A stretch of 64,000 nucleotides of DNA. Source: Actibacterium lipolyticum (lineage in GTDB: Bacteria; Pseudomonadota; Alphaproteobacteria; Rhodobacterales; Rhodobacteraceae). Shown one piece after another: positions 1 through 9,268 of the stretch; position 1 is the stretch's first letter; every line of letters starts with the position of its first letter. Position numbers and translations under genes: made by a program. The stretch is taken from contig NZ_FXYE01000001.1 of assembly GCF_900184935.1 (NCBI RefSeq), positions 1,116,001-1,180,000 of the forward strand, read 5' to 3'. The notes under the pieces are model-generated. The model worked only from the letters and a program-made list of their open reading frames with translations. It did not search any database and had not been told where the DNA came from.

Positions 1-2740
1 CACCGTCGCCGCCCCAAAGGGTGTCATTACCTGCGCCGCCATCAAGAATATCGTCGCCCGTGCCACCATCGATGACATCGTTTCCGGTGCCGCCGGTGAT
101 CACATCATCGCCGCCACCGGCGTTGATCGTCGTGCCTAAGGTATCAGCAGAGGCATCAATCACGTCGTCATGGTCGGTCAGGTCAAGAACTTCGACTTCA
201 GAGAAGCTGACCGTGTTCGTGCCTTGTGTGACGCTACCTTCTTCGTCGCCAGAATACGTACCTGTGACGCCTGCAGTTAGGGCGGACATGTCCAGCGTGT
301 CGGTGTCCGTTCCGCCTTCGCCACCGATAACCGTGTCGGTGCCGTAATTATCTGTCAGGACAATCGTATCCGCGCCGTCGCCAGCGTTGATTATGTCATC
401 GCCGGTGCCGCCGTTGATCGTATCATCGCCGCCTTGGCCATAGATCAGGTCGTTTCCAGCGCCACCATTAATGATGTCGTTGCCAGACGCAGTTTCGGCA
501 GGCAGCAACAGCGAACTGGTTGCCAGATCCTCGGTCGTGCCAGAGGGGCCCGTGACGGTGCCCTTAAGAACGTTGCCGCCACCGTTTTCCCAATAGCGAA
601 CTTCGATCGTGTAAACTTGGCCCGCTTCCAGCGTGACCTCGCCCGACCGGGTTGTTTCACCTTGGTGATAGTCGTTGTTCAGATATGTGGTGACAGTGCC
701 GTCGCCGTTCACCACAGCAACAGGATTGCCATCGGCATCAAAAATCTGAAGCGTCGAACCATCGTCCGATGTCAGATCAAAGCTGTAAGTACCCGTTTCG
801 TTAGGGGCGATGGTCGACGTCAGCAGAATACCAAAGTCGTTGGGGTCGCCCGCCGTGCCGCGCGTCTCATGGATCAGCGATGCAACGTCGAAACTGTCTG
901 TCGTTCCAGTGCCCGACACGGTGCCATTTTCCATGTCGAAGGCTTGGCCGTTGGCGTCGGTGAAGTCATAGTCATAGGCCGTGTAGGACCACGCGGGTTC
1001 ACCCCCGACGTCGCCGCGAATAACATCGTCGCCCGACCCACCGGTGATCGTGTCGTTACCCGCGCCAGCGTCGATATCCACGCCGACGCTGTCAGCGGAT
1101 GCATCGATCGTGTCGTTCTGCGCGGTCAATACCAGATGCTCAACTTCGGTGAAGCTGACACTGCTGGTGCCATCGCTTATCGTTGCGGCCTCATCCCCTG
1201 AATAGGTGCCTGAGACAGCCGCGGTAAGGTTAGAGAAATCAAGCGTATCGTAATCGGTGCCGCCTTCGCCACCTTCGACGGTGTCATTGCCGAAACCGTC
1301 GCTAAAGGTAAATGTGTCAGCTCCGTCACCGCCAAACATGGCGTCATCACCCGCGCCGCCATCAATGATGTCCGCGTCGCCAGTCATCGGGGTGGCATCA
1401 AAATAGATGTCACTGACCCACAGGGCGTGTTCGCCCGGAAAACCGCCACTAGGTGCCAGCGGGTTGCTATAGATGATCTCGATTTTCGATACGGGGCCCG
1501 CGATCTGGACCAACGCAGAACCCGCAGCGTCTGACTGAGCCTGGCTGGTGTTGTCGGCCGTAACGGTATAGCCCGAATTCGCATCGCCAGAAAGCGTGTC
1601 ACCAGCACCCGGGGTAATGGTTACTTCAACAGCATTACCTTCGTCGTCATAGGCCTTTACGGTAACGACATCACGGTGGTTCTGATCACCCCAGTCAATG
1701 TCGTTGATGCGGAATTGAACGTTTTCCACTTCGCTCGACATACCGCTGCCGGTGCTTGCCGAGAAGTCGATCGTGGTTTTCGATGTGTCGCCCTGACCCC
1801 GCCCGAAAAGGCGAAGGTTCGATTTGGGGTCCATCGGATCACTGCCGCTGACATAAGCGGTGTCAGTTGATTCAACTGCGTATTCCGGGGCGTTGTCGCC
1901 AGTGCTTTGGAACGAAACCGACACATTCATCGTGCCGGTGTCTTGGGTCAGGCCCTGCGAAAGATTGAAACCGTCGCCTGCGATTTTCGACCAGTTAAGG
2001 CTTTCTTGAACAGCCGTAGCTTCTGGGCCGTCACCATAAATGGTGTCGTTGCCAGCGCCGCCGCTGATCGTGTCCTTATCTTCGCCACCAAAAATGAGGT
2101 CTGCGCCAGCACCGCCCGCAATGGTGTCATCGCCTGCGAAACCGTCGATGATGTCATCATAGCCGTCTGGGCCACCGCCGCCGTTATCGTCGGGCGCGTC
2201 GCCTTGTGGATCGCCAAGATAGCCAGAGGTGATGCTTTCGCCTTCGGACGTGCCTTCAACGACGCGCGCGAAGTCTTCGTTTGCGAAATTCTGGATGTGA
2301 TCGTCGTAGCGGAAGTTGGATTCAGCCGCGTTTGCCGCGTTGGGGTTGCTGTTGTGGTTCAGGACTTGATATTCGCGGCCGAACACCAGCGGAACTTCGG
2401 ACAGGGTATATTGTCCGGCTGCGCCTTGCTGTTCTACGTCCAGCTGGACGATTTGAAAGATTTCACCGGTGACGGTGTCACGGACAGTCCAGACAATCTC
2501 TGCATCCACGGGGGAGGAGCCAGAGGTAAGCCCGTTGATCTGAACATTTGTTGCGCTTGCTGTTTCGCCACCGTTGCTATCGTCATCCAGCGTCTTGCCT
2601 TGGATGCCGTTTTCTTCATCCAAGATGGTGGCTGTGCCGGTCGCGGTTGTTGCGCCGGACCAAGTGAACGTGCTCCCCTGAGCTGTCGTCAGGATGTTAG
2701 CAGGGTTATCTGCGTAAAATTTTACGTCGTAAGTAGGCAT
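1..2740 (-). CDS. RTX/PA14 calcium-binding secreted protein, C-terminus beyond window
   Basis: Translation from the ATG at 2740 runs without a stop to base 1, about 913 codons, so the gene is cut by the window edge. Residues about 192-234 hold the first block of RTX nonapeptides (GGAGADLIF, GGAGNDTIY). A beta-rich, Thr/Ser/Asp-rich region follows to about 470. Residues 484-577 and 799-892 are two copies of one module (GGEGGTD, GTYSGDE, VSFTEVE/VSFSEVE, IDASAD, then GG-G-D repeats). Between them, about 579-741, lies a PA14-like domain (YSFDLTSDDGSTLQI). There is no N-terminal signal peptide, as expected for type I secretion, whose signal would be at the missing C-terminus. RTX repeats bind calcium outside the cell. 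The role (adhesin, enzyme or matrix protein) cannot be told from this part. No strong ribosome-binding site precedes the ATG. Confidence 0.9.
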   Translation of the reverse strand, partial: MPTYDVKFYADNPANILTTAQGSTFTWSGATTATGTATILDEENGIQGKTLDDDSNGGETASATNVQINGLTSGSSPVDAEIVWTVRDTVTGEIFQIVQLDVEQQGAAGQYTLSEVPLVFGREYQVLNHNSNPNAANAAESNFRYDDHIQNFANEDFARVVEGTSEGESITSGYLGDPQGDAPDDNGGGGPDGYDDIIDGFAGDDTIAGGAGADLIFGGEDKDTISGGAGNDTIYGDGPEATAVQESLNWSKIAGDGFNLSQGLTQDTGTMNVSVSFQSTGDNAPEYAVESTDTAYVSGSDPMDPKSNLRLFGRGQGDTSKTTIDFSASTGSGMSSEVENVQFRINDIDWGDQNHRDVVTVKAYDDEGNAVEVTITPGAGDTLSGDANSGYTVTADNTSQAQSDAAGSALVQIAGPVSKIEIIYSNPLAPSGGFPGEHALWVSDIYFDATPMTGDADIIDGGAGDDAMFGGDGADTFTFSDGFGNDTVEGGEGGTDYDTLDFSNLTAAVSGTYSGDEAATISDGTSSVSFTEVEHLVLTAQNDTIDASADSVGVDIDAGAGNDTITGGSGDDVIRGDVGGEPAWSYTAYDYDFTDANGQAFDMENGTVSGTGTTDSFDVASLIHETRGTAGDPNDFGILLTSTIAPNETGTYSFDLTSDDGSTLQIFDADGNPVAVVNGDGTVTTYLNNDYHQGETTRSGEVTLEAGQVYTIEVRYWENGGGNVLKGTVTGPSGTTEDLATSSLLLPAETASGNDIINGGAGNDLIYGQGGDDTINGGTGDDIINAGDGADTIVLTDNYGTDTVIGGEGGTDTDTLDMSALTAGVTGTYSGDEEGSVTQGTNTVSFSEVEVLDLTDHDDVIDASADTLGTTINAGGGDDVITGGTGNDVIDGGTGDDILDGGAGNDTLWGGDG

Positions 2741-3054
2741 ACTCTATACCGCTCGCTCAAGGCTGGCTGTTGAGCGGCCGGATCAAGGCCAGACCACTGC
2801 GTGGCCTGCGTCGATGTCCTACGAACCGTGCCTCAACAGCAATTTCGCTGTCTGCTTCCCCATCCCGCCTAAACGGAACCTATTAAGGTGCGGTGTTTAA
2901 GAACCTCACCCCCTCTTCCACAGTGATCAAACTAATTGCTGATCTTGACCGGGGAAGGGGTCGGCTGAGGCGTTTCGAAGGTAACAATGTGGCAGAAATA
3001 AGGCAAGCGCTCAAAAAAAGATCGTTTAATAGTAGGGGGTTAAGATTTTTCAAC
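2741..3054. other. 314-bp gap between RTX gene and GNAT gene
   Basis: No coding pattern is seen. It must hold the promoter and leader of the minus-strand RTX gene. Inverted repeats are present near that gene: gctgttgag at 2766-2774 with ctcaacagc at 2832-2840, and ccgctc at 2749-2754 with gagcgg at 2772-2777. These could fold in the leader RNA. The rest (2880-3054) is more AT-rich with an A-run at 3013-3020, but no hairpin next to it to make a terminator for the GNAT gene. Confidence 0.5.
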
Positions 3055-3528
3055 CTATGGTAATGCCTTGGACATGCGGAAGTTGGTAATGGTGGTGCTT
3101 GAACGAATCACGTTCTGACGCGCGTCTGTTTGCCAACCGTTTCGGGTCAGGAAACGTTGCGCCAGATAGCTTGCTTCTGTTGATAAAATGGCCATGTTTT
3201 CGCGCCGCGCGATCCGTTCAATTTCGTCGTAAATCGCGGTTGCGACGCCTTTGCCCATCCATGCCGGGGCGACATAGGCGAAATCCAGATAGCCATCTTT
3301 GCCCAGCGTCATGAACCCGATCATGTCAGCGCTATCATCTTCGCCAATAATGCAGTGACCGGATAGTAACCGGGCCTCCCAATCGGGGGCGGGACACGGC
3401 GGGGCCCAAGCTGCGCGTTCCTTTGGTTCATAGAACGCGGCCGCGCCTTTGTGCACGGCTTGATAAAACAATGCATATGCGGCTGGTCCGTCGCCCGGCT
3501 TGCCTTTGCGGATGGTCGGAGGGGTCAT
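3055..3528 (-). CDS. GNAT family N-acetyltransferase
   Basis: A 157-residue protein of the usual length for a single GNAT domain. The acetyl-CoA-binding motif A is visible as VAPAWMGKGVATAIYDEIER in the middle, preceded by the strand GYLDFAYV. The C-terminal part (YLAQRFLTRNGW) matches the end of this fold. The start is set at 3528 because its ATG overlaps the TGA of kynureninase (ATGA), which points to translational coupling; a longer frame upstream lies inside kynU. The substrate is unknown. Sitting behind kynureninase, it may act on a tryptophan-derived amine, but that is inference only. Confidence 0.85.
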   Translation of the reverse strand: MTPPTIRKGKPGDGPAAYALFYQAVHKGAAAFYEPKERAAWAPPCPAPDWEARLLSGHCIIGEDDSADMIGFMTLGKDGYLDFAYVAPAWMGKGVATAIYDEIERIARRENMAILSTEASYLAQRFLTRNGWQTDARQNVIRSSTTITNFRMSKALP

Positions 3529-4718
3529 GTGACTTTGGCGCGCTTCTTGAATTCGGGGTGGTCCCATAGGCGCTGTTCGATCACGTCGCACAGATGGTTT
3601 GCCGCCTGCGCGACGTCTTGTTCATCAATATACAGCGGCGTGAACCCAAACCGCATGATGTCAGGCGCGCGAAAATCCCCGATGACACCGCGCGCGATAA
3701 GGGCCTGCACCACGGCATATCCGTCTTCGAAATGAAACGAGACTTGGCTGCCGCGCCGCGCAGCATCCGGTGGGGAGGCAAGGGGCAAGTCGGGGCAGCG
3801 CTCATCAATTATTTCGATGAAAAGCTGCGACAGTTCAATTGAGCGCGCGCGCACATCGGCAATATCGACCATGTCCCAGACGTCTAGCGCGGCCTCTAGG
3901 GCGGCCATCTGCAAAACGGGCGGTGTGCCGACGCGCATCCGTTCAACCCCGGTGCCGGGACGGTAATCTGGATCGAAGGCAAATGGCGCTTCGTGGCCCA
4001 GCCAACCAGACAGGGCAGGGCGCGCGGTGTCAGCGTGACGCGGCGCAACATAGATGAATGCCGGGCTGCCCGGGCCAGAGTTCAGGTATTTATAAGTGCA
4101 GCCCACCGCGAAATCCACGTCACAGCCCGCCACGTCAACCGGGATAGCGCCAGCGGAATGGGCCAAATCCCAGACCGTGATCGCGCCCACATCGCGGGCC
4201 TGTCGGCTAAGCGCGGCCATGTCGTGCATCCGGCCCGTGCGGTAATCCACTTCGGTCAGCATCAGTACGGCGACTTCATCGGTCAGATGCGCGGCGACAT
4301 CTGCTGGGGCAACGACCTTGAGCGAATAGCCATCGCCAAGCGTGCGCACCAACCCGTCCGCCATATAAAGGTCGGATGGAAAGTTCCCGCTGTCGGACAA
4401 GATCACCTTACGATCTGGCCGCATCTCTATTGCAGAGGCGACCGCCTGATAGACCTTAATAGAAAGCGTATCGCCCAAGACCACGCTGCCGTCCGGTGCG
4501 CCGATCAGCTTTGCGATGCGGTTGCCCAACCTCATCGGCTGCTCCATCCAGCCGGCCTTGTTCCAGCCGGTGATCAGCAGCTCCCCCCATTCTTGGGTGA
4601 CGGTTTGGCTTACCCGCTGGGCGGTCGCCTTGGGCAAGGGGCCAAGCGAGTTTCCATCCAGATAGATAACGCCTTCGGGAAGGTGGAACATCGCCTTAGT
4701 TGCTTTGAAATCGCTCAT
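3525..4718 (-). CDS. kynU: Kynureninase
   Basis: A 397-residue PLP enzyme that cleaves kynurenine or 3-hydroxykynurenine to anthranilate or 3-hydroxyanthranilate plus alanine, in the cytosol. The N-terminus YLDGNSLGPLPK, the WDLAHSAGAIPVD segment at 183-195 (PLP-contacting Asp) and VGCTYKYLNSGPG with the Schiff-base Lys210 are family hallmarks. Length is normal. It is the first gene of a two-gene unit with the GNAT gene, overlapping it by 4 bases. No tryptophan dioxygenase or formamidase gene is next to it in this window. An inverted repeat lies 29 bases upstream of its ATG. Confidence 0.96.
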   Translation of the reverse strand: MSDFKATKAMFHLPEGVIYLDGNSLGPLPKATAQRVSQTVTQEWGELLITGWNKAGWMEQPMRLGNRIAKLIGAPDGSVVLGDTLSIKVYQAVASAIEMRPDRKVILSDSGNFPSDLYMADGLVRTLGDGYSLKVVAPADVAAHLTDEVAVLMLTEVDYRTGRMHDMAALSRQARDVGAITVWDLAHSAGAIPVDVAGCDVDFAVGCTYKYLNSGPGSPAFIYVAPRHADTARPALSGWLGHEAPFAFDPDYRPGTGVERMRVGTPPVLQMAALEAALDVWDMVDIADVRARSIELSQLFIEIIDERCPDLPLASPPDAARRGSQVSFHFEDGYAVVQALIARGVIGDFRAPDIMRFGFTPLYIDEQDVAQAANHLCDVIEQRLWDHPEFKKRAKVT

Positions 4719-4746
4719 CCAGTTGCCTTTGGTCTTTTCGTGAAAT

Positions 4747-4769
4747 CCTACGCTACTGTTTAACGTAGG
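4747..4769. promoter_or_regulatory. Inverted repeat in the kynU / ICMT divergent region
   Basis: CCTACG at 4747-4752 and CGTAGG at 4764-4769 form a 6-bp dyad with an 11-base spacer, centred 40 bases upstream of the kynU ATG. The position suits an operator for kynU or for the divergent membrane gene. The binding protein is unknown and the short arms could arise by chance. Confidence 0.3.
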
Positions 4770-4839
4770 GGTTGCAATCGTCTTTCACCCCGCGATGATC
4801 TGGCGGGACGGCTGTAATTACTGGCGTATCGGGGAAGAA

Positions 4840-5295
4840 ATGCGGTTTCTGCTGAAGTGGCTTGATTTGCCACCTATCTGGTTGGCCTTTTTTGGCGTCA
4901 CCGCATGGGGGCAGTCGCGGCTGCTTCCGGCGTTCAGCTTTGGGAAATGGGCCGATTGGGTTGGAACCGCATTGGTTGGCGCGGGCGTGCTGATCGCGGT
5001 GTCCGCAATTCTTCAATTTTTCGGAAACCGAACAAGCGTCATCCCGCGCCGGACACCCCGCACACTAATACGAACTGGTATCTATCGGCTGACACGCAAC
5101 CCGATCTACTTAGCGGATGCCATGGTGTTGGGCGGTCTGATCCTGCGTTGGGATGCCGTTCTAAGTGTGGTGCTGGTTCCGGTATTCATGGCGGTGATCC
5201 ATCGCCGATTTATCAAAGGTGAAGAAATGCGAATACGTGAAGAGTTCGGCGAGGCGTTCGATGCATACGCGTCGCGCGTTCGACGTTGGTTGTGA
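4840..5295 (+). CDS. Isoprenylcysteine carboxyl methyltransferase-like membrane protein
   Basis: A 151-residue membrane protein with about four hydrophobic segments. The motif RLTRNPIYLAD in the centre is the SAM-binding signature of the ICMT / phospholipid methyltransferase (PEMT-like) family, followed by GEE(M)RIREEFGEAFDAYASRVRRW, whose GEE-L/M and F-G-x-x-Y pattern is typical of the C-terminus. The start at 4840 is chosen over 4795 because gggga lies just upstream of it. Bacterial members methylate unknown lipids or small molecules; the substrate cannot be assigned. It is transcribed divergently from kynU. Confidence 0.8.
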   Translation: MRFLLKWLDLPPIWLAFFGVTAWGQSRLLPAFSFGKWADWVGTALVGAGVLIAVSAILQFFGNRTSVIPRRTPRTLIRTGIYRLTRNPIYLADAMVLGGLILRWDAVLSVVLVPVFMAVIHRRFIKGEEMRIREEFGEAFDAYASRVRRWL

Positions 5296-5334
5296 GACGC
5301 GTCGCCGCACAATTAGGAAAAGCAACAGATGTGC

Positions 5335-5364
5335 TTGTGAAATAATCTTACGCAATGGTATTAG
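5335..5364 (+). promoter_or_regulatory. Possible pntAB promoter
   Basis: TTGTGA at 5335-5340 and TATTAG at 5359-5364 are separated by 18 bases and lie about 58 bases upstream of the pntA start, in the only gap before the operon. This is a sigma-70-like reading by eye. Confidence 0.25.
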
Positions 5365-5421
5365 TCCGGCGTCTGTTTGTGCCAAGTGTAGCGGCAGGCG
5401 CGATAGAGAGGGATTTAAGAC

Positions 5422-6993
5422 GTGAAAATCGGGGCACCGAAGGAAGTATTTGAGGGGGAAGCACGCGTTGCGATGACCCCCGAAAGCGCCCTTCAGCTGC
5501 AAAAGCTGGGGTATGAATGTGCGATCGAGGCAGGCGCGGGGGCTCTTGCTGGGTTCTCAGACGCAGCTTACGAAGCCGCCGGGGTTGAGGTGATCAAAAC
5601 ACCTGCCGCGCTGTGGAAGGCTGCTGACGTTGTCGTCAAGGTTCGCGAACCAAACGAGACCGAAGCAAAACGCTTGACCAAGGGCCAAACGCTGATCTCT
5701 TTCTTCTGGCCCGCCCAGAACGAAAAGATGATGGAGCTGTGCAAATCCAAAGGCGCCAACGTGATCGCCATGGATATGGTGCCGCGTATCAGCCGTGCGC
5801 AGAAAATGGATGCGCTGTCATCCATGGCAAACATTGCCGGTTACCGCGCCGTTATCGAAGCGGGTAACAATTTTGGCCGGTTCTTCACCGGGCAGGTAAC
5901 TGCGGCTGGTAAAGTTCCGCCCGCGAAGGTTCTGGTTGTTGGCGCCGGTGTTGCCGGTCTGGCCGCGATTGGTACCGCAACGTCGCTTGGCGCGATCACC
6001 TATGCGTTCGATGTTCGCCCCGAAGTGGCCGAACAGATTGAATCGATGGGCGCGGAATTTGTGTTCCTCGACTTTGAAGAGCAGGCACAAGACGGCGCGG
6101 CGACGGGCGGCTATGCAGCCCCATCCAGCCCAGAGTTCCGGGAAAAGCAGCTGGAGAAATTCCGCGAGCTTGCCCCCGATATGGATATCGTCATCACCAC
6201 CGCCCTGATCCCGGGCCGCGACGCGCCCAAGCTGTGGCTTGAAGATATGGTCGCCGCGATGAAGCCGGGTTCGGTTGTGGTTGACCTTGCTGCTGAAAAA
6301 GGCGGCAACTGTGACCTGACGGTCAAAGACGAAAAAATCGTTTCGGAAAATGGGGTTACCGTCGTTGGTTACACCGATTTCCCAAGCCGGATGGCCGCAC
6401 AAGCCTCTACGCTTTACGGTAACAACATCCGCCACATGATGAGCGACCTGACCCCTGAGAAAGACGGTCAAGTTAATCACAACATGGAAGATGACGTGAT
6501 CCGCGGCGCGACCGTGACATACGAAGGTGAAATCACGTTCCCACCACCACCGCCCAAGGTTGCTGCAATCGCAGCCAAGCCAAAGGAAAAGGTGAAGGAA
6601 AAGACACCGGAAGAGATTAAGGCCGAAGAAGCGGCTGCTTTCCAAAAGCAGACGAAAACTCAGGTTGGTCTTTTGGCTGCTGGTGGTTTGCTGCTTTTGG
6701 CGGTTGGTCTGGTTGCCCCGGCCAGCTTCATGCAGCACTTCATCGTGTTTGTTCTGTCGGTCTTTGTCGGTTTCCAGGTGATCTGGAACGTCAGCCACAG
6801 CCTGCACACGCCACTGATGGCGGTCACCAACGCGATTTCGTCGATCATCATTCTGGGCGCGCTGATGCAAATCGGCTCTGGCTCGTTCCTGGTGATCCTC
6901 CTTGCCGCGCTGTCGGTCTTTATGACCGGGATCAACATCTTTGGCGGCTTCCTCGTGACACGGCGCATGCTCGCCATGTTCCAGAAATCGTAA
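5422..6993 (+). CDS. pntA: NAD(P) transhydrogenase subunit alpha
   Basis: A 523-residue subunit of the proton-translocating transhydrogenase, which drives NADP+ reduction by NADH using the proton gradient. Domain I (about 1-385) shows [20 protein letters not shown], the RISRAQ loop at 122-127 and the NAD-binding glycine motif [13 protein letters not shown] at about 172-184. A charged Pro/Lys/Glu linker follows, then four hydrophobic segments from about 410 to the end. Alpha is therefore of the fused (E. coli-like) form, not split into two polypeptides as in some alphaproteobacteria. The start codon is GTG with a gaggga sequence upstream. pntB follows after 13 bases. Confidence 0.97.
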   Translation: MKIGAPKEVFEGEARVAMTPESALQLQKLGYECAIEAGAGALAGFSDAAYEAAGVEVIKTPAALWKAADVVVKVREPNETEAKRLTKGQTLISFFWPAQNEKMMELCKSKGANVIAMDMVPRISRAQKMDALSSMANIAGYRAVIEAGNNFGRFFTGQVTAAGKVPPAKVLVVGAGVAGLAAIGTATSLGAITYAFDVRPEVAEQIESMGAEFVFLDFEEQAQDGAATGGYAAPSSPEFREKQLEKFRELAPDMDIVITTALIPGRDAPKLWLEDMVAAMKPGSVVVDLAAEKGGNCDLTVKDEKIVSENGVTVVGYTDFPSRMAAQASTLYGNNIRHMMSDLTPEKDGQVNHNMEDDVIRGATVTYEGEITFPPPPPKVAAIAAKPKEKVKEKTPEEIKAEEAAAFQKQTKTQVGLLAAGGLLLLAVGLVAPASFMQHFIVFVLSVFVGFQVIWNVSHSLHTPLMAVTNAISSIIILGALMQIGSGSFLVILLAALSVFMTGINIFGGFLVTRRMLAMFQKS

Positions 6994-7006
6994 GGGGTAG
7001 GGGACA

Positions 7007-8440
7007 ATGGATTACGGATTTACAACAGCGGCCTATGTGGTCGCGGCGGTCCTCTTCATCCTTTCGCTTGGCGGCCTTTCGGGGCAGGAAAGCGCGAAGC
7101 GGGCAGTATGGTACGGCATCGTCGGCATGGCGCTGGCAGTGTTTGCAACGCTTATCGGGCCGGGTTCCGGGCTGTGGCTGCTATCGGTTATTCTGATCGC
7201 GGCAGGTGGTGCCATCGGTTTCATGGTCGCCAAGCGCGTTCAGATGACAGAGATGCCGCAGCTGGTTGCTGCCATGCACTCCCTTGTTGGTCTGGCGGCT
7301 GTGTTTGTGGGCTTTATCGCACACATCGAAATGGGCCGCGTTGCGGGCATGGATGACACGGCGCGCAAAGCGTTGGACGGTTTCGCGGCGTTGATCGCCA
7401 AGAAAGAGCCTGTCGAACTGGCGATCCTGCGGGTCGAGCTGTTCCTTGGCGTCTTTATTGGTGCAGTCACGTTCACCGGTTCGGTCATCGCTTATGGCAA
7501 GCTGGCGGGTAAGGTTACCTCGTCCGCGACCAAGCTGCCGGGTGGTCATATGCTGAACGCGGGTGCGGCGATCCTGTCGGTGATCTGCTTGATCTGGTAC
7601 TGCAACACCGGCGGTTTCTTCCCGCTGTTCCTGATGACGTTGGCAGCACTGTTTATCGGTTATCACCTGATCATGGGGATCGGTGGGGCGGACATGCCAG
7701 TGGTTGTTTCGATGCTGAACTCTTATTCGGGTTGGGCAGCGGCAGCGATTGGTTTCAGCCTTGGCAACGACCTTCTGATCGTTGTTGGCGCGCTGGTTGG
7801 TTCGTCTGGTGCGATCCTGTCTTACATCATGTGTAAGGCGATGAACCGGTCGTTCGTCAGCGTGATCTTGGGCGGCTTCGGCGGTACCACTGGCCCGGCG
7901 ATGGAAGTCGAGGGTGAGCAGGTTGCGATTGAAGCTGACGGCGTTGCCGCCGCGTTGAATGACGCGGACAGCGTTGTCATCATCCCCGGTTACGGCATGG
8001 CGGTTGCCCAAGCACAGCAGGCAGTTTCCGAACTGACAAAGCGTCTGCGCGACAAGGGTAAGAACGTTCGTTTCGCCATTCACCCTGTTGCCGGGCGTCT
8101 GCCGGGCCACATGAACGTACTGTTGGCCGAAGCGCGGGTACCTTACGACATCGTGTTGGAAATGGACGAGATCAACGACGACTTCCCGGAAACGGATGTT
8201 GTGATCGTTATCGGATCCAACGACATCGTAAACCCTGCGGCGCAGGAAGATCCGAACAGCCCTATCGCGGGTATGCCGGTTCTGGAATGCTGGAAAGCCA
8301 AGCAGGTGTTCGTTTCCAAACGTGGTCAGGGCACCGGGTATTCCGGTATCGAGAACCCGCTGTTCTATAAAGAGAACACGCGCATGTTCTATGGCGACGC
8401 GAAAGAGTCGGTGAACAAGCTGCTTGCGATGATCGATTGA
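7007..8440 (+). CDS. pntB: NAD(P) transhydrogenase subunit beta
   Basis: A 477-residue partner of PntA. The first 270 residues are a string of transmembrane helices (domain II, the proton path), and the C-terminal 190 residues are the NADP(H)-binding domain III with [10 protein letters not shown] and the late segment [14 protein letters not shown]. Length and order of domains are standard. It ends the operon and is followed within 25 bases by a strong hairpin terminator. Confidence 0.97.
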   Translation: MDYGFTTAAYVVAAVLFILSLGGLSGQESAKRAVWYGIVGMALAVFATLIGPGSGLWLLSVILIAAGGAIGFMVAKRVQMTEMPQLVAAMHSLVGLAAVFVGFIAHIEMGRVAGMDDTARKALDGFAALIAKKEPVELAILRVELFLGVFIGAVTFTGSVIAYGKLAGKVTSSATKLPGGHMLNAGAAILSVICLIWYCNTGGFFPLFLMTLAALFIGYHLIMGIGGADMPVVVSMLNSYSGWAAAAIGFSLGNDLLIVVGALVGSSGAILSYIMCKAMNRSFVSVILGGFGGTTGPAMEVEGEQVAIEADGVAAALNDADSVVIIPGYGMAVAQAQQAVSELTKRLRDKGKNVRFAIHPVAGRLPGHMNVLLAEARVPYDIVLEMDEINDDFPETDVVIVIGSNDIVNPAAQEDPNSPIAGMPVLECWKAKQVFVSKRGQGTGYSGIENPLFYKENTRMFYGDAKESVNKLLAMID

Positions 8441-8461
8441 TCTGACGTCACACTATAGAGA

Positions 8462-8500
8462 AATTGAAGCCCCGCCATTTGGTGGGGCTTCAATTTTTTT
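8462..8500 (+). terminator. Rho-independent terminator of pntAB
   Basis: Arms 8462-8476 and 8481-8495 pair over 15 positions with one G-U, around the loop attt, and run into a T-tract ending at 8500. It lies 22 bases after the pntB stop. Confidence 0.93.
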
Positions 8501-8545
8501 GACACCAAAGATATCCCTGAGGCTGTAACGCTTTAGGAGAAATTT

Positions 8546-9076
8546 ATGCGATCAGTAATTTTGGGCATTTGCCTTTTGTTTGCGGCATCTATGGTGTCTG
8601 CGCAAAATCTAGGTATTCAGTTTGACAAGATGCCTGTCGGTGCAAAGCTGTACTATAAGAATTCGCAGAACGAGACATGGGTTCAAACCTATAAGGGTAA
8701 GTCCGGGAAATTCTACATCGTTTCGGAAAAGTGGGATGGCTACAACTCTCCCCGCACCCATTATTACAATAGTGACGGCCACAGGGTGAAAACGCGATAT
8801 AAAAGCGGGGGTACCGTTAAGTATACGCCAATGAACTGCGAGCGTGTGGTTGGAAGCTGCACCTATCGATACAATGGAAACCCTAAGTATAACGGGATGT
8901 ACCAAACCAGTCTGGTCAAAGAAGGTAGTTCGTATCGCTATTTCTGGTCAGAACAGAAAACCAGCGAGAAATACGAATATCTTGTGACATTCGGCAAATA
9001 TAATGTCCTGCAAGAGGAAAGCTGGACTTTGTCCAGTGGCCGGAAACGTTGGAGGAAACTGCTTCGGATTGAATAG
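8546..9076 (+). CDS. Secreted protein of unknown function
   Basis: A 176-residue protein with a clear signal peptide (MRSVILGICLLFAASMVSAQ, cleavage near SAQ). The mature part is rich in Tyr, Lys, Ser and Asn, has two close cysteines (NCERVVGSC) that may form a disulfide, and reads as repeated short beta strands. I recognise no family. The start has a good ribosome-binding site (taggag). It stands alone between two terminators, so it is transcribed by itself. Its codons are visibly richer in A/T (aat, tat, aag, ata) than those of pntB or the hydroxylase genes beside it, which may mean later acquisition. Confidence 0.8.
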   Translation: MRSVILGICLLFAASMVSAQNLGIQFDKMPVGAKLYYKNSQNETWVQTYKGKSGKFYIVSEKWDGYNSPRTHYYNSDGHRVKTRYKSGGTVKYTPMNCERVVGSCTYRYNGNPKYNGMYQTSLVKEGSSYRYFWSEQKTSEKYEYLVTFGKYNVLQEESWTLSSGRKRWRKLLRIE

Positions 9077-9100
9077 ATTTTCTGACCACCGATGAAAAAG

Positions 9101-9131
9101 ACGCCCGCCTTTTTGGCGGGCGTTTTGTTTT
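9101..9131 (+). terminator. Rho-independent terminator of the secreted protein gene
   Basis: acgcccgcc at 9101-9109 pairs with ggcgggcgt at 9115-9123 around a T5 loop, followed by tttgtttt. Confidence 0.88.
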
Positions 9132-9211
9132 GTTGGGGGCGTGATCTGATTGAGGTGCGTTCCGCACCACGCCTTCTGGCACTGCGTGCGATTGGCGCTT
9201 TGTCTTGATGT

Positions 9212-9248
9212 CGCACAAAAAACGCGCCCGGTGTGGCCGGGCGCGTTT
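9212..9248 (-). terminator. Rho-independent terminator of the molybdenum hydroxylase operon
   Basis: aaacgcgcccgg at 9220-9231 pairs with ccgggcgcgttt at 9237-9248. Read on the minus strand, the stem is followed by a T-run (complement of 9215-9220). It lies 20 bases past the stop of the large subunit and faces the previous terminator. Confidence 0.85.
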
Positions 9249-9268
9249 GTCATAGGGGGAAGAACGGA

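Noticed and set aside
1-2740. RTX region as a broken gene made of several short minus-strand pieces
   Set aside because: Reading one frame from 2740 to base 1 gives no stop; the short pieces are other frames. The gene is only cut by the window edge.
434-2773. Long plus-strand frames opposite the RTX gene
   Set aside because: They mirror the GC-rich codon pattern of the minus-strand gene; the minus strand translates without a stop and shows RTX and PA14 motifs throughout.
5818-6870. A 350-codon antisense frame opposite pntA
   Set aside because: No motif, no ribosome-binding site, and pntA is unambiguous.
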